From JAPWJZ01 sp041287865 (GTDB taxonomy: Bacteria > Pseudomonadota > Alphaproteobacteria > Micavibrionales > UBA2020): DNA of 64,000 nt. Of this stretch, positions 33,284-42,445 are shown piece by piece. Position 1 is the first letter of the stretch. Every line of letters begins with the position of its first letter. Made by a program: the position numbers and the translations under genes. The notes below the pieces were generated by a model, which was given only the letters and a program-made list of their open reading frames with translations, made no database searches and was not told the DNA's origin. The DNA is taken from the NCBI GenBank assembly GCA_041287865.1, contig JBGGMV010000008.1:1-64000 (forward strand), written 5' to 3'.

Positions 33284-35722
33284 ATGACCGATATCCGGCA
33301 GGCGGCGGCGCTGCATCAGGGCGGAAAACTGGCGGAGGCGGAAGCGGCTTACCTGTCGATCCTGAAGGCCGACCCGCGCCATTTCGACGCCAATCACCTG
33401 CTCGGCGTCGTCTATGTGCAGCGCGGCCAGCATGAAATGGGCGCGACGCAGATCAGGTGCGCGCTGAACATCAATCCCGCCAGCGCCCCCGCGCTCAGCA
33501 ACCTCGGCAACGCGCTCAGCGGCATGAAGCAGCCGGCGGAAGCGCTTATCAGTTACGACCGCGCGCTGGCACTTGACCCGCGCCTTGCCGATGCCCATTT
33601 CAACCGCGGCAACGCGCTGAAGGATCTGGGGCGCAAGGACGAAGCCGTCGACAGCTACGCCCGCGCCATCGCCCTGTCCCCTGCCCGCGCCGATTTCATC
33701 ATGATGCGCGTGCGCACATTGACGACGATGGGACGGCGCGAGGAAGCGCTCGAAGGCCTCATGGCGGCGGCGAAGCTGAAACCGAACGACGCCGATACCG
33801 CCGTCATGCAGGGCAACCTGCTGATCGACCTGGGCCGCGCGGGCGACGCGCTCGCCGCCTATGACCGCGCGCTGGCGCTGAAACCCGATTACGCCGAGGT
33901 GATGCTCAACCGCGGCAATGCCCTGCGCGCGCTGGGGCGGAACGATGACGCCTTGCAGAGCTATACCCGCGCGCTGGCCCTGAAACCCGATTTCGCCGAC
34001 GCCTGCATCAACAAGGCGCAATTGCTGCTGAGCCTCGGCAAGGCGGCGGAGGCCGAAGCGGATTTCCGGCAGGCGATCACGCTTGACCCCGCCCGCAGCG
34101 TCGCGCTGCACGGCTATGCCAATATCCATTACGGGCGCGGCGAGGTGAAGGAAGCCCTCGCCCTCTATAAACGCGCGTCGGAGGCCGACCCTGCCGCGCA
34201 TGGCGCGCTCTATATGCTGGCCGATTGTTATTTCCAGCAGGGCGATCTTACCAGCGCCTTTCATTATCTTATCCGCGCCATCGCCGCGGCGCCGGAGGAG
34301 ACGAAATACAAGGAAAACTTTATCATCTATGCCGAGGGGGCGAACCCGTCGGCGTTCGATCCTGCGCTGGCGGGCACGCTGCTGCAATGCCTTGAAACGC
34401 CGGGGCTGGATTGTTCGCGGGCCTCCGCCCTGTGGCACAACCTGCTGGTGCTTGACCCCGCGTTCCGCGCCGACCTGCCCGCCCCTTTCTTCCTGCGCGG
34501 ACTTGAAAAGATTTGCGTCTACAACCTTGAGTTCGAAACCGCGCTGACCCGCCTGCGCCGCGCGCTGCTGCTGGAGCCGCAGAATTTCAAGCCCGACGCG
34601 CGCCTGCAGCTCGCGGCGGCCTTGGCGCAATACTGCTTCAACACCGAATATATTTTCGACGTGACGGCGGAGGAAACCGCCGCGCTGGCGGCCCTCAAGG
34701 ATGAAACCGCCGTCACTATCGCGGTGCGCGCCTGCTATGCGCAGCTCCCGCCGGCAACGGCGCAAAAAGACCCTGCCCTTGCGGGAATTATCCGCACACA
34801 GGTGGAGGAGCCGAAGGCCATCGCCGCGCTCCGCGCCACTATCCCGGCGCTCACCCCCATATCGGCGGGCGTGTCGGCGGCGGTGCGCGGCCAGTACGAG
34901 GAATCGCCTTATCCGAAATGGAAATCGGTGCCCAAGCATTTGCGCCTCGACCCCGTCGCCGACGCGCTGACGAAGCCCGGCACAAAAATCCTGATCGCCG
35001 GTTGCGGCACGGGGCAGGAGGCGGCAGAGATGGCGACGGCCCTGCCGCAGGCCAGCGTTCTTGCGGTTGACCTTAGCCTGTCCAGCCTTTCCTACGCCAA
35101 ATACACCACGCAGAAAGCGGGCATCGGGAATATCGCCTTTAAACATGCCGATATCCTGCAACTGGGTGGCATCCCCGATCGCTTTGACGGCATCGGCTCG
35201 GGCGGGGTGCTCCACCACCTTGAAAATCCGCTGCAGGGCTGGCGCATTATCACCGGCCTGCTGAAAGACGGTGGCCTGATGCGTATCGCGCTTTACAGCA
35301 CGGCCGCGCGAAAGCATATCACGCTGGCGCGGGAGGCGGCGCGGAAAGGCGGTTTCGCGCCCACGCCCGAGGGCATGCGCGCCTTCCGCCGTGAATCGAA
35401 AAAACTGCTGCCGCCGGAAACCTTTGCCGCGCTGTCGGGAGCCAGCGATTATTTTTATATGCCCATGTACCGGGACATGCTGTTCCATGTGCAGGAACAT
35501 TGTTTCGACCTGCCGCAGATTGAAACCGCGCTGGCGGGGCTGGGGCTGGAATTCGTCAAGCTGCTGCCGCCGCCGCAAGCCGTCACGCATTACAAGACGA
35601 TGTTCGGCGATGATCCGATGCAGGGCAGCCTGCAAAACTGGCACAGGGTGGAGCAGAAATATCCCGACACCTTTATCGCCATGTACCAGTTCTGGTGCCG
35701 GAAATCAGCGCGTCAGGTATAG
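33284..35722 (+). CDS. TPR-repeat protein fused to SAM methyltransferase
   Basis: 812 residues. The N-terminal half holds about nine TPR units (roughly 1-310; ALSNLGNALSGMKQPAEALI, FNRGNALKDLGRKDEAVDSY). A helical linker follows, and from about 565 a class I methyltransferase: motif I ILIAGCGTGQEAAEMA, post-I VLAVDLSLSSLSYAKY, motif II GIGSGGVLHHLENP, then LKDGGLMRIALYS. TPR-methyltransferase fusions are known but of unclear substrate, often linked to glycan or flagellin modification. The ATG at 33284 lies at the start of the TPR region. Its 3' end overlaps the convergent GspF-like gene by 18 bp. Confidence 0.88.
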   Translation: MTDIRQAAALHQGGKLAEAEAAYLSILKADPRHFDANHLLGVVYVQRGQHEMGATQIRCALNINPASAPALSNLGNALSGMKQPAEALISYDRALALDPRLADAHFNRGNALKDLGRKDEAVDSYARAIALSPARADFIMMRVRTLTTMGRREEALEGLMAAAKLKPNDADTAVMQGNLLIDLGRAGDALAAYDRALALKPDYAEVMLNRGNALRALGRNDDALQSYTRALALKPDFADACINKAQLLLSLGKAAEAEADFRQAITLDPARSVALHGYANIHYGRGEVKEALALYKRASEADPAAHGALYMLADCYFQQGDLTSAFHYLIRAIAAAPEETKYKENFIIYAEGANPSAFDPALAGTLLQCLETPGLDCSRASALWHNLLVLDPAFRADLPAPFFLRGLEKICVYNLEFETALTRLRRALLLEPQNFKPDARLQLAAALAQYCFNTEYIFDVTAEETAALAALKDETAVTIAVRACYAQLPPATAQKDPALAGIIRTQVEEPKAIAALRATIPALTPISAGVSAAVRGQYEESPYPKWKSVPKHLRLDPVADALTKPGTKILIAGCGTGQEAAEMATALPQASVLAVDLSLSSLSYAKYTTQKAGIGNIAFKHADILQLGGIPDRFDGIGSGGVLHHLENPLQGWRIITGLLKDGGLMRIALYSTAARKHITLAREAARKGGFAPTPEGMRAFRRESKKLLPPETFAALSGASDYFYMPMYRDMLFHVQEHCFDLPQIETALAGLGLEFVKLLPPPQAVTHYKTMFGDDPMQGSLQNWHRVEQKYPDTFIAMYQFWCRKSARQV

Positions 35723-36595
35723 CAGCGCACCCAATATAATCGTCAGCACAGGGCCAACCATCTGGTGCAGCGCCGTCAGCGCCTCGGCAAGGCGGCGGTC
35801 GTAATAACCGGCCACTTCGCGCAAGGGGCCGGAGAAATTGCCCGTCGTCTCCCCCGCCTTCAGCATCGACAGCGCGTGTTTTTCCATCCGCCCGCCCTGG
35901 AAGGACTGGAACAGCGACTGCCCCGCCGCGACTTTATCCGCCACGCCCTCCAGCCAGCCGCGGATGGAAAGATTGGGCGCGGATTGCGCGGCCACCGGCA
36001 AGGCCTGCCTGAGCGGCACGCCCGCGTCGAACAGCGTCGCAAGGCTTTCGGCAAAGCAGGAGAAACTGTACTGCGCCGCGAATTTTCCGATCACAGGAAT
36101 GGCGAGGATGATGCGGTCGGTGGCCGATTTGACGACCGGCATAAAATAGCGCGACAGTTTCAGCGCCGCCCAGAAACAGAAAAGACAGCCCGCCAGCAAG
36201 GGCATATTCGTGTCATGCCGCCACGCGGCGAGGCCAAGGATGATGACGCCCGATATTTTCGGGTAGAGCAGCGCGCGCTTCATCAGCGATCGCTGTTCTT
36301 CATTCCGTTTCAGGTAATCGCGCGCCCTGCCCAGCACCTGGCCCATTTTGCCCGTGCGTTCCCCCAGCGCGACAAGGCGCACCAGCGTCACATCGAAGAC
36401 ATGCGGGTAAAAACCCATCGCTTCGGACAGCGTGCGGCCGGATTTTATTTCCTCGATCATCAGAGGCAGGGATTTCTTAAGCGCGCGGTCTTCGGCATCG
36501 TCGCAGGCGGCCTGCAGCGACTGCCGCAGCGGCACGCCCGCTTTCTCCAGTTGTTCGAGATGCAGGAACAGCCCGATGAGCGCGCGGGCCGGCAC
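35705..36595 (-). CDS. Solo type II secretion F-domain membrane protein
   Basis: 296 residues with two T2SF domains (about 8-125 and 170-290), each with the family helix pair: LEKAGVPLRQSLQAACDD and LFDAGVPLRQALPVAAQS, then LGERTGKMGQVL and KAGETTGNFSGPLREV. Hydrophobic segments are at about 112-140 and at the C-terminus (GPVLTIILGALLYL). It is about 100 residues shorter than GspF/PilC and no GspE, GspG or pilin gene is in the window. The GTG start follows the upstream stop directly (TAG GTG), implying coupling to the periplasmic protein gene. An orphan assembly platform or an adapted part of a pilus system elsewhere. Confidence 0.85.
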   Translation of the reverse strand: MPARALIGLFLHLEQLEKAGVPLRQSLQAACDDAEDRALKKSLPLMIEEIKSGRTLSEAMGFYPHVFDVTLVRLVALGERTGKMGQVLGRARDYLKRNEEQRSLMKRALLYPKISGVIILGLAAWRHDTNMPLLAGCLFCFWAALKLSRYFMPVVKSATDRIILAIPVIGKFAAQYSFSCFAESLATLFDAGVPLRQALPVAAQSAPNLSIRGWLEGVADKVAAGQSLFQSFQGGRMEKHALSMLKAGETTGNFSGPLREVAGYYDRRLAEALTALHQMVGPVLTIILGALLYLTR

Positions 36596-37603
36596 CTACT
36601 CGACGTGCACGCCGAAGGGCAGCAGCACGTCCTTGCCGCCGGTCTTCAGCTGGATGAAGATCTTGTAGAAGCCCTTCTTCATCGGCTTGAAGCTGAAGCT
36701 GAGCGGCGCTGCGCCGCGGTCGGTTTCGGCGGCGGGCGCTGCGCCGCGCGGGTGCGCGTGCTGCATCGAGGTCATGTCTTCATAGATGGCGAAGGCATGG
36801 CCGTAAGCGCCCATCACAGGCTCCAGCGCGCCAAAGGGCTTTCCTTCGCTGTCGGTGATGAGCAGGTCGACGTCCAGCGGCTGGCCGACCTTGGCGGGGA
36901 GCGTGTCGAGCTTGATGGTGGCGGTGTTGCCGTCAAACGTGGCTTTGTCCGTCGCCGCTTTCACGACGCAGTTTTCCTTGCAGGGCTCGGCGCCGCGCAG
37001 CGGCATGGTCAGCAGCTGCGGCGCATCGGTGCCGCGTTTCACGTCGGCCCAGAGCATATAGTTGTTCGATGTCGAAGGCCTGAAGCTGACGTCGAAACCG
37101 CCGTCCTTGTTCGACACGGGGTGCAGGTGCTGGAAATCGCGCAGCGACTGGTCGACCAGCGTCAGGTGGATTTTTTTCGTGTGGCGCAGGGTCAGCTTGT
37201 CTTCGGTGAGAACCTCGCTGCCGTTTTTCAGCGTCAGGGAGAAATTGGTCTGCTTGCCTTTTTCAATGCGCGGCGACGGCTTGATCGAGCGCGCATAGGT
37301 GGCGGGGGCATAGGTTTCTTCCGCGTGCGCATGCGGCGCGGGAACGGAGGCGCCCAGATCGCCGGGGCTGCCCGGTTTTTCGGTGCGCGATTCACTGGGC
37401 GGCTCGTCGGGCTCGCCGGGGTTGTCCGACGGCAGCGGCGCCAGCGCGGATGAGTGCGCTTCATTCGCAGCGGGTGCTGCGGCTTTATCTTCGGCAGGCG
37501 CGGTAATTTTATCTGCGGCCTGTTGCGACGACCAGACAGGCGATGACAGCAACGCGAGGACGGCGATCACCGGAACGGCGAGAATCAATGAACGTGAAAA
37601 CAT
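36596..37603 (-). CDS. Exported YtkA-like/metal-handling protein
   Basis: 335 residues from the ATG at 37603 that opens a signal peptide (SRSLILAVPVIAVLALLSSP). A long Pro/Ala/Glu linker (about 40-120) leads to two beta-sandwich modules. The first has LTLVDQSLRDFQHLHPV, the second ALEPVMGAYGHAFAIYED then HAHP, the H-x-HP signatures of YtkA/FixH-like periplasmic proteins linked to copper handling or respiratory oxidase assembly. A CKENC pair at about 235 may bind metal. It is co-transcribed with the GspF-like gene. Specific function is not known. Confidence 0.75.
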   Translation of the reverse strand: MFSRSLILAVPVIAVLALLSSPVWSSQQAADKITAPAEDKAAAPAANEAHSSALAPLPSDNPGEPDEPPSESRTEKPGSPGDLGASVPAPHAHAEETYAPATYARSIKPSPRIEKGKQTNFSLTLKNGSEVLTEDKLTLRHTKKIHLTLVDQSLRDFQHLHPVSNKDGGFDVSFRPSTSNNYMLWADVKRGTDAPQLLTMPLRGAEPCKENCVVKAATDKATFDGNTATIKLDTLPAKVGQPLDVDLLITDSEGKPFGALEPVMGAYGHAFAIYEDMTSMQHAHPRGAAPAAETDRGAAPLSFSFKPMKKGFYKIFIQLKTGGKDVLLPFGVHVE

Positions 37604-37849
37604 TTGCGAGATACCCCTGAAATAACTCCTGCCAAAGTATGCCACAAAACGTTAGATATTAATAACGTCAGCGCAAGCGTTTTATGGATAATTTTCAATA
37701 ATTTTATTCCCGATTTATATCAAGCCGGTACAAATTGGCGCGGGAAAAGGCGTCTGGAGCGGCTGGACAAGGGCTTTTACCCCCCTATATCCTTCCTCAA
37801 GCGCACGGGATCATCCCGACGCCGCATATCATTTTGAAAGGAAGATGCC

Positions 37850-38011
37850 ATGCAAAAGCAAGAAAACCACACGACCCAGAAGCCCACGGGCTCATGCTCC
37901 ACCGAACAGAAAAAGCCTGCCGGCTCTTGCGGCACGGAAATGAAAAAAGACGAAAAAGCCGGTTCCTGCTCCAGCAGCGACAAAGGCAAGTCGGGCTCTT
38001 GCGGCGGCTGA
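37850..38011 (+). CDS. 53-residue Cys-rich protein with four GSC motifs
   Basis: An ATG preceded by GAAAGGAAG and followed by a strong terminator, so a real small transcription unit. The protein is hydrophilic, Lys/Thr/Ser-rich, and has four near-regular repeats: PTGSCS, PAGSCG, KAGSCS and KSGSCGG, about 11-15 residues apart, with no other cysteines. No signal peptide. The four single cysteines could bind a metal (copper, zinc) or be lipidation/redox sites. It is next to a rhodanese and a copper-type periplasmic protein. I recognise no family. Confidence 0.75.
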   Translation: MQKQENHTTQKPTGSCSTEQKKPAGSCGTEMKKDEKAGSCSSSDKGKSGSCGG

Positions 38012-38038
38012 TTTCTTTACAGCTTTCGCGAAGTCAAG

Positions 38039-38068
38039 GAAGCCGGGGGTTCCCCGGCTTCTTTTTTT
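38039..38068 (+). terminator. Rho-independent terminator
   Basis: Stem GAAGCCGGGG/CCCCGGCTTC with a 3-nt loop (GTT) followed by seven T residues. Ends the 53-residue protein gene. Confidence 0.92.
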
Positions 38069-38195
38069 GTTCGTGATTTCAATGGTGTCTTGGGGCGTTT
38101 TTTAGGCGGGAACCTTCGCGCGGGGTTCCTTGTTTGTGCTTTCGACACCACTACCCCAACAATTCGAGGCCGTTAAACGGCCACAGGAGGACACC

Positions 38196-38645
38196 ATGGA
38201 CACCATTTCCCGTGATGAAGTGAAAGGCCTGATCGACGCCGGTGAAAAAGTCGCCATTATCGACACGCTGCCGCGCGCCGAATACGAGGAGGGCCATATT
38301 CCGGGCGCCCTCTCGATGCCGCTGCAGGAACTGCGCAAGCTCGCGCCGAAAATACTGCGCGACAAGGACCAGCAGATCATCACTTACTGCGGCAGCTCGG
38401 ACTGCCCGCTCTCGACCCGCGCGGCCGAAGAACTTGAAGCGCTCGGCTATATGAATGTCACCGAATACATCGGCGGCAAGGCCGACTGGGAAGCCGGCGG
38501 CTATGACCTTGAAGAAGGCGAGCAAGACCTCGACGTCGATTTCGACGATGAGGATGACGACGAGGAAGAAGACAGCCTCGAAAGTCTCGCCGCCCGCTAC
38601 CGCGAGGACGAAGCGGAAGACGGCGACGAAGCCGACGACCGCTAG
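38196..38645 (+). CDS. Rhodanese-like protein with acidic tail
   Basis: 149 residues from the ATG with CAGGAGG 5 nt upstream. Rhodanese domain (1-105): DTLPRAEYEEGHIPGALSMP is the canonical CH2A/substrate segment and YCGSSDCPLSTRAAEELEA holds the active-site Cys loop. The C-terminal 45 residues are extremely acidic (D/E runs), an unusual addition that may bind a basic partner or metal. Probably a cytoplasmic sulfurtransferase or sulfur-relay protein. A GTTAAACGGCC stem lies just upstream. Confidence 0.88.
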   Translation: MDTISRDEVKGLIDAGEKVAIIDTLPRAEYEEGHIPGALSMPLQELRKLAPKILRDKDQQIITYCGSSDCPLSTRAAEELEALGYMNVTEYIGGKADWEAGGYDLEEGEQDLDVDFDDEDDDEEEDSLESLAARYREDEAEDGDEADDR

Positions 38646-38828
38646 GCGCTGTTGATATTTCCCCCGAAGGAGCCGGATGAGAACCCCATCCGGCTCCTTT
38701 TCTATTGGAAAACAGCGCTTTATGGCCCCCTTGAGATTAGCTTCGGGGCGGCGTACCATGGTTGCCATATGAAAAAAGAAAGAAACCGGGAGCCGATTGG
38801 CGGCGCCCCTTTATTGAAAGGCAATACC

Positions 38829-39374
38829 ATGACCACGCAGCAACTCACCCAAGCCCTCCTCTTCGCCGCGAAAAAGCACACCGACCAGCGCCGCAAGGGC
38901 GAACGCGCCGAACCCTATGTCAACCACCTGATCGAAGTCGTCGACCTGCTGGCGCGACACACCGACGGCACAAATTACGATTTGCTGGCCGCGGGCGCGC
39001 TGCACGACACGATCGAGGACACCGGCACGAAATACGAAGAGCTGAAAAAAGAATTCGGCGAGAACGTGGCAGACATTGTCAAAGAATGCACCGACGACAA
39101 GAGCCTGCCGAAAGCGGAGCGCAAACGCCTGCAGGCCGAAAACGCCGCGCATAAATCCGACAACGCGAAAATGGTGAAGATGGCGGATAAAATTTCCAAC
39201 CTGAATTCCATCCTCTCCTCGCCGCCGCCCGACTGGGATACGGCGCGCAAGCAGGAATATTTCAACTGGGCGAAAAAAGTCGTCGACAACTGCCGCGGCG
39301 TGAACGCAGGGCTGGAGGGCGAGTTTGACCGCACCTACCAGAAGGGCGTCACGGCTTTCGGGATGGGGAAATAA
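38829..39374 (+). CDS. Small HD-domain hydrolase (MESH1/SpoT-like)
   Basis: 181 residues, starting at the ATG with AAAGG upstream; longer in-frame starts at 38652 and 38769 lack this. It fits the single-domain alarmone-hydrolase group: HTDQRRKGERAEPYVNHLIE gives the first His and Arg, GALHDTIEDTGTKYEEL the HD pair and the ED motif, and MVKMADKISNLNSI the final metal-binding Asp. The length matches MESH1-type enzymes (about 180), which hydrolyse (p)ppGpp or NADPH. Its stop abuts the convergent HExxH gene with no gap. Confidence 0.87.
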   Translation: MTTQQLTQALLFAAKKHTDQRRKGERAEPYVNHLIEVVDLLARHTDGTNYDLLAAGALHDTIEDTGTKYEELKKEFGENVADIVKECTDDKSLPKAERKRLQAENAAHKSDNAKMVKMADKISNLNSILSSPPPDWDTARKQEYFNWAKKVVDNCRGVNAGLEGEFDRTYQKGVTAFGMGK

Positions 39375-40709
39375 TCAGCTTTTGCCCTTGGGCATGGCCA
39401 GCATCGGCTTGGTCGCCGCAGGCTTCAATTGCTCCTGCGTGCTCGCCTTGACGAAGGCGATATCATCGCGGTCCTGCGGCGTCAGCTTCGCCTTGCGCGC
39501 GGCGTTGACAGCCTCGTAATCGATGACCGAAACCGAGCCGATAAAGGCGTCCTGCGTCGCGATCATCATCTGCGGGTACATTTCGTTCGCGCCGCTGGTC
39601 TTGTCGTATTGCGCGCGGTATTCCTTCTGCAGCTCGCCATTGGCCAGCGCCAGCGTCACGGGCGTGACCTTGCCGCCCATGCGCATCGCTTTTTCCTCAA
39701 GCGCCTTGTGCGGATCGAAGCCCTTGGGCAGAACGCTCGGGTTCGGCTGTTCGAACAGGCGCGACAGCAGCTTGCTGGTAAACCCGGGCGTGCTCCAGGC
39801 CTCTTTCATCTCCAGCCAGCGGTACCCCATGGCGGATGACGCATTCGCGTCGGTCAGCACATAGCTGAGCGCCAGCACTTCTTTCTGGCTCATCTTCTTG
39901 ATGCTCTCGACGCCGGAGCTGTTGACCATCTGCTTCAGCGCCTTGAGGCCCTCGACCGTATGGTGGCTGGCGTCGGTCTGCTTTTCGCGCCACTCGATGA
40001 TGCTGTCGATGATGGCGGGGCTGGAGCCGCGGCGCACCATTTCAAGCGCCGCGCCGACGTCGGCGAACATCTCGCGTTTTTGCGGCGCGTTCTTGCTTGT
40101 GTCGGCATTGTAGACGTCGTTCATGCAATGGAAGAATTCGTGGTAGTTGACGTAGGTGGAAATCTCGCCCGCCGTCATGCCCTTCAGGTCGACGCCGGTA
40201 TTGCCGAAATGGCTGAGCGGCACGATGACGCAGGCATTGCCCGACCAGTTGGCGCTGGGGTTTGTGACGGCCGAATTGTGGCCCTTGGTGCGCTTGTCCT
40301 GCACCGAAAGCGCGGCATCAGTCATGAAGATCGAACCGGCGCTGGGCATGACGCCGTTCAGCAGCATCGCCGAGCCGAGATATTCGCGGGTGTCGATACC
40401 CATGGCTTTCGCGCCCGCGTATTCGGAAGGGTCGATGAACAGCACCTTGCGCGGCTTGCCGCGGTCGAGGTCGTTCAGCAGCGGCAGGAACTGCTTGTGG
40501 ATGCGGTCGAATTCGTCGTCATAGGCCGATTTCGAGAACATCAGCACGCCCATCAGGCGGTATTTCGCGGCGGGATCGGGCGCGGGCGGCACGACGGCGG
40601 CCGATACGTCGGCGATTTCCTGCAGGATGCGCTTGCGTTCTTCGGGCGAAACGGGTTTCTGCGGCTTGCCGCCCTTGGCGTTGAATGATTTTGTGATGCC
40701 CTCGTCCAT
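39375..40709 (-). CDS. HExxH paralogue A (short form)
   Basis: 444 residues, no recognised family name. HEFFH at residues 190-194 and EMFADVGAALEM at 213-224 give the pattern HExxH-18 residues-E-x2-AD, close to the spacing of thermolysin-type gluzincins. Earlier blocks shared with its paralogues: VLFIDPSEYAGAKAMGI (89-105) and CVIVPLSHFG (160-169) before GMTAGEISTYVNYH. The C-terminus has IDYEAVNAARKAKLTPQD. The N-terminus has KSFNAKGG, the F-N-A motif. No clear signal peptide. Lies 9 bp behind paralogue B on the same strand and probably shares its promoter. Predicted zinc metallopeptidase (inference). Confidence 0.85.
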   Translation of the reverse strand: MDEGITKSFNAKGGKPQKPVSPEERKRILQEIADVSAAVVPPAPDPAAKYRLMGVLMFSKSAYDDEFDRIHKQFLPLLNDLDRGKPRKVLFIDPSEYAGAKAMGIDTREYLGSAMLLNGVMPSAGSIFMTDAALSVQDKRTKGHNSAVTNPSANWSGNACVIVPLSHFGNTGVDLKGMTAGEISTYVNYHEFFHCMNDVYNADTSKNAPQKREMFADVGAALEMVRRGSSPAIIDSIIEWREKQTDASHHTVEGLKALKQMVNSSGVESIKKMSQKEVLALSYVLTDANASSAMGYRWLEMKEAWSTPGFTSKLLSRLFEQPNPSVLPKGFDPHKALEEKAMRMGGKVTPVTLALANGELQKEYRAQYDKTSGANEMYPQMMIATQDAFIGSVSVIDYEAVNAARKAKLTPQDRDDIAFVKASTQEQLKPAATKPMLAMPKGKS

Positions 40710-40718
40710 GTGTATTCC

Positions 40719-42335
40719 TTATGGTTGAGGGCCGAAGGCGACGCGCGTTTTCGGGGCTTCCGGCTCCGCCGCGCTGATGGCCGGCGCTGTCGCCGGCTGA
40801 CGCAGATCCTCGAGCGAGCGTTCCTCGTCCTCGATGCGCACGCCGCGCTGCAGGTTCACCTCGACGAAATCGATGGTTTTCATGTCGGAGACGAAGCTTT
40901 GCTGCAGCTTGTCAAGCTTGGCGCGCACGAGGCCGTCGTCGATGCCGTCCTGGCGGTACTCGTCCTGCAATGCGCGGTAGGCCTTGATGAGCGTGACGGG
41001 CGTGATCTTGCCGCTGTCCTCGAAAGCCCTGTCCTGCAGCGTTTTAGAGGCGTCGAAGTCGTTGATCGCCAGCGCGATGCGTTCCTCGTCCTCCGTCAGC
41101 TCGTCACCCGGCGGGATGGTGATCTTTGCTTTATCGCGCGCCTCGGCGGCGTCCGACAACTGGCGGTACTGGATGCCCTTGGCGACTTCGGGATCGGTTT
41201 GCGCCTCGATCTCGTAGGCGGTTTTCCGGTCGGGGCTCTTGTCGTCGTATTTTATGGCGACCTCGACTGCCTTGCCTGTCAGCGCATGCTGGTCGACGGT
41301 ATCGTAGTAAAGCTTCGCCGCATCGGCGGCGGAGAGCTTGCGGAAATTGTCGACGCCCATTTCGTCGATCTTCGCGGCGACGGCGCGGATGACGGGGGCG
41401 GTGAAATGCTCGAAGTCGTTCGGGTTCCCGCGCCACTGGGCCAGCTGTTCCAGAATTTTCGGGTCCGCACCGGCGCGGATCATGTCGCCGGTGGCGCCGA
41501 TATCGGCAATCGCCTCCTTGCGCACGCCCATGGCGAAGACTTCGCAGGCCTCGGGGCTGTCCTTGATCTTGGCATAATTGCCGCTGTTGGCGAGGTCGAC
41601 CGCCGCCTGGCTGAAGCCGTTGGTGGCGTATTTACGGTCGAGGCAATGCCAGCCTTCGTGCCGGTTGGCGAGGTCGACCTGCTGCGTGCGGCTGAGCGGC
41701 GCGATATCGAAGAGGAAAGCATGGTCCGACGTCGGCACCACCAGGCAGGCGTCGACGGTGACGCGGCTGGCGTTCGATGCCGCCGCAGGCGACGGGCTGT
41801 TGACGGTAGTGCCGAAACGCGAGGTCACGGGGTTGTTCATATGGCTGATCATTTGCCCCTTGAGCCCGTTCGGCAGCGTCACCTGCTGCGCGCCCAGCAT
41901 CTGCGTCAGCGTTTCCGCCGCGCTCATGCCCAGCGCGATGCCGGTATTGAATGTGTTGGGATCGATTACCACGACGCGGTTGTTATAGGCGGGATCCTGC
42001 TGCAGGTAGCGGTTGAGGTCACGCTGGAAGCCCGACAGGGTGTTGGAATAGCCGCCCTGCGACAGCCCGGCCACTGTCAGGAAATCCGCGCGGGCGTCAC
42101 CCAGCAACCTTTGGCGGATCTCTTCGCGGCGAAGGATTTCTTCGACTTCCGCCCCGTCGTCCTCGGCAAGCGCGGTTGCGGTGGGAAGCGCCTGCGCCAG
42201 CGCCGCCTGCTGCGCCTCGGGCGTCTGCGCCGCCGCTTCGGCCATGCCTTGCATCATGCTGGCGTTCGGCGTGACAGCGCCTAAAAACCTGCCCTGCCCC
42301 GGCCTGCCATGATGCGGATGATCGTGCGGCGCCAT
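40719..42335 (-). CDS. HExxH paralogue B (long form)
   Basis: 538 residues. HEGWHCLD at 226-233 and EAIADIGATGDM at 274-285; the gap between the motifs is 43 residues, longer than in paralogue A. The family's VVVIDPNTFNTGIALGM (120-136) and CLVVPTSDHAF (197-207) blocks are present, with FVEVNLQRGVRIEDEE near the C-terminus. The N-terminus is His/Pro-rich without an obvious signal peptide (APHDHPHHGRPGQG). It opens a unit with A. A TATAATATATGAGGG box lies about 35-45 bp upstream. Confidence 0.85.
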   Translation of the reverse strand: MAPHDHPHHGRPGQGRFLGAVTPNASMMQGMAEAAAQTPEAQQAALAQALPTATALAEDDGAEVEEILRREEIRQRLLGDARADFLTVAGLSQGGYSNTLSGFQRDLNRYLQQDPAYNNRVVVIDPNTFNTGIALGMSAAETLTQMLGAQQVTLPNGLKGQMISHMNNPVTSRFGTTVNSPSPAAASNASRVTVDACLVVPTSDHAFLFDIAPLSRTQQVDLANRHEGWHCLDRKYATNGFSQAAVDLANSGNYAKIKDSPEACEVFAMGVRKEAIADIGATGDMIRAGADPKILEQLAQWRGNPNDFEHFTAPVIRAVAAKIDEMGVDNFRKLSAADAAKLYYDTVDQHALTGKAVEVAIKYDDKSPDRKTAYEIEAQTDPEVAKGIQYRQLSDAAEARDKAKITIPPGDELTEDEERIALAINDFDASKTLQDRAFEDSGKITPVTLIKAYRALQDEYRQDGIDDGLVRAKLDKLQQSFVSDMKTIDFVEVNLQRGVRIEDEERSLEDLRQPATAPAISAAEPEAPKTRVAFGPQP

Positions 42336-42368
42336 TTAATGCCCTGAAAATAAAGAAAAAGCTCCCTC

Positions 42369-42378
42369 ATATATTATA
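42369..42378 (-). promoter_or_regulatory. AT-rich box upstream of paralogue B
   Basis: On the minus strand this reads TATAATATATGAGGG, matching the distal half of the ATTATGTATAGTATAATATA boxes before paralogues D, E and G (TATAATATATTAGGG before E). No convincing -35 was found. Confidence 0.4.
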
Positions 42379-42445
42379 TCAGAGGCGTTAACAAATTGTG
42401 TATTATGTCATCTAATGGCGCTTAAATAACTGGAATATATAGAGA

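Noticed and set aside
33242..35644. 800-codon open frame on the minus strand opposite the TPR-methyltransferase gene
   Set aside because: GC-rich shadow frame: Arg/Gln/His-rich, no motifs, fully overlapped by a protein with clear TPR and SAM motifs.
35765..37453. 562-codon plus-strand frame opposite the GspF-like and YtkA-like genes
   Set aside because: Covers two genes with clear domains on the other strand; composition typical of a shadow.
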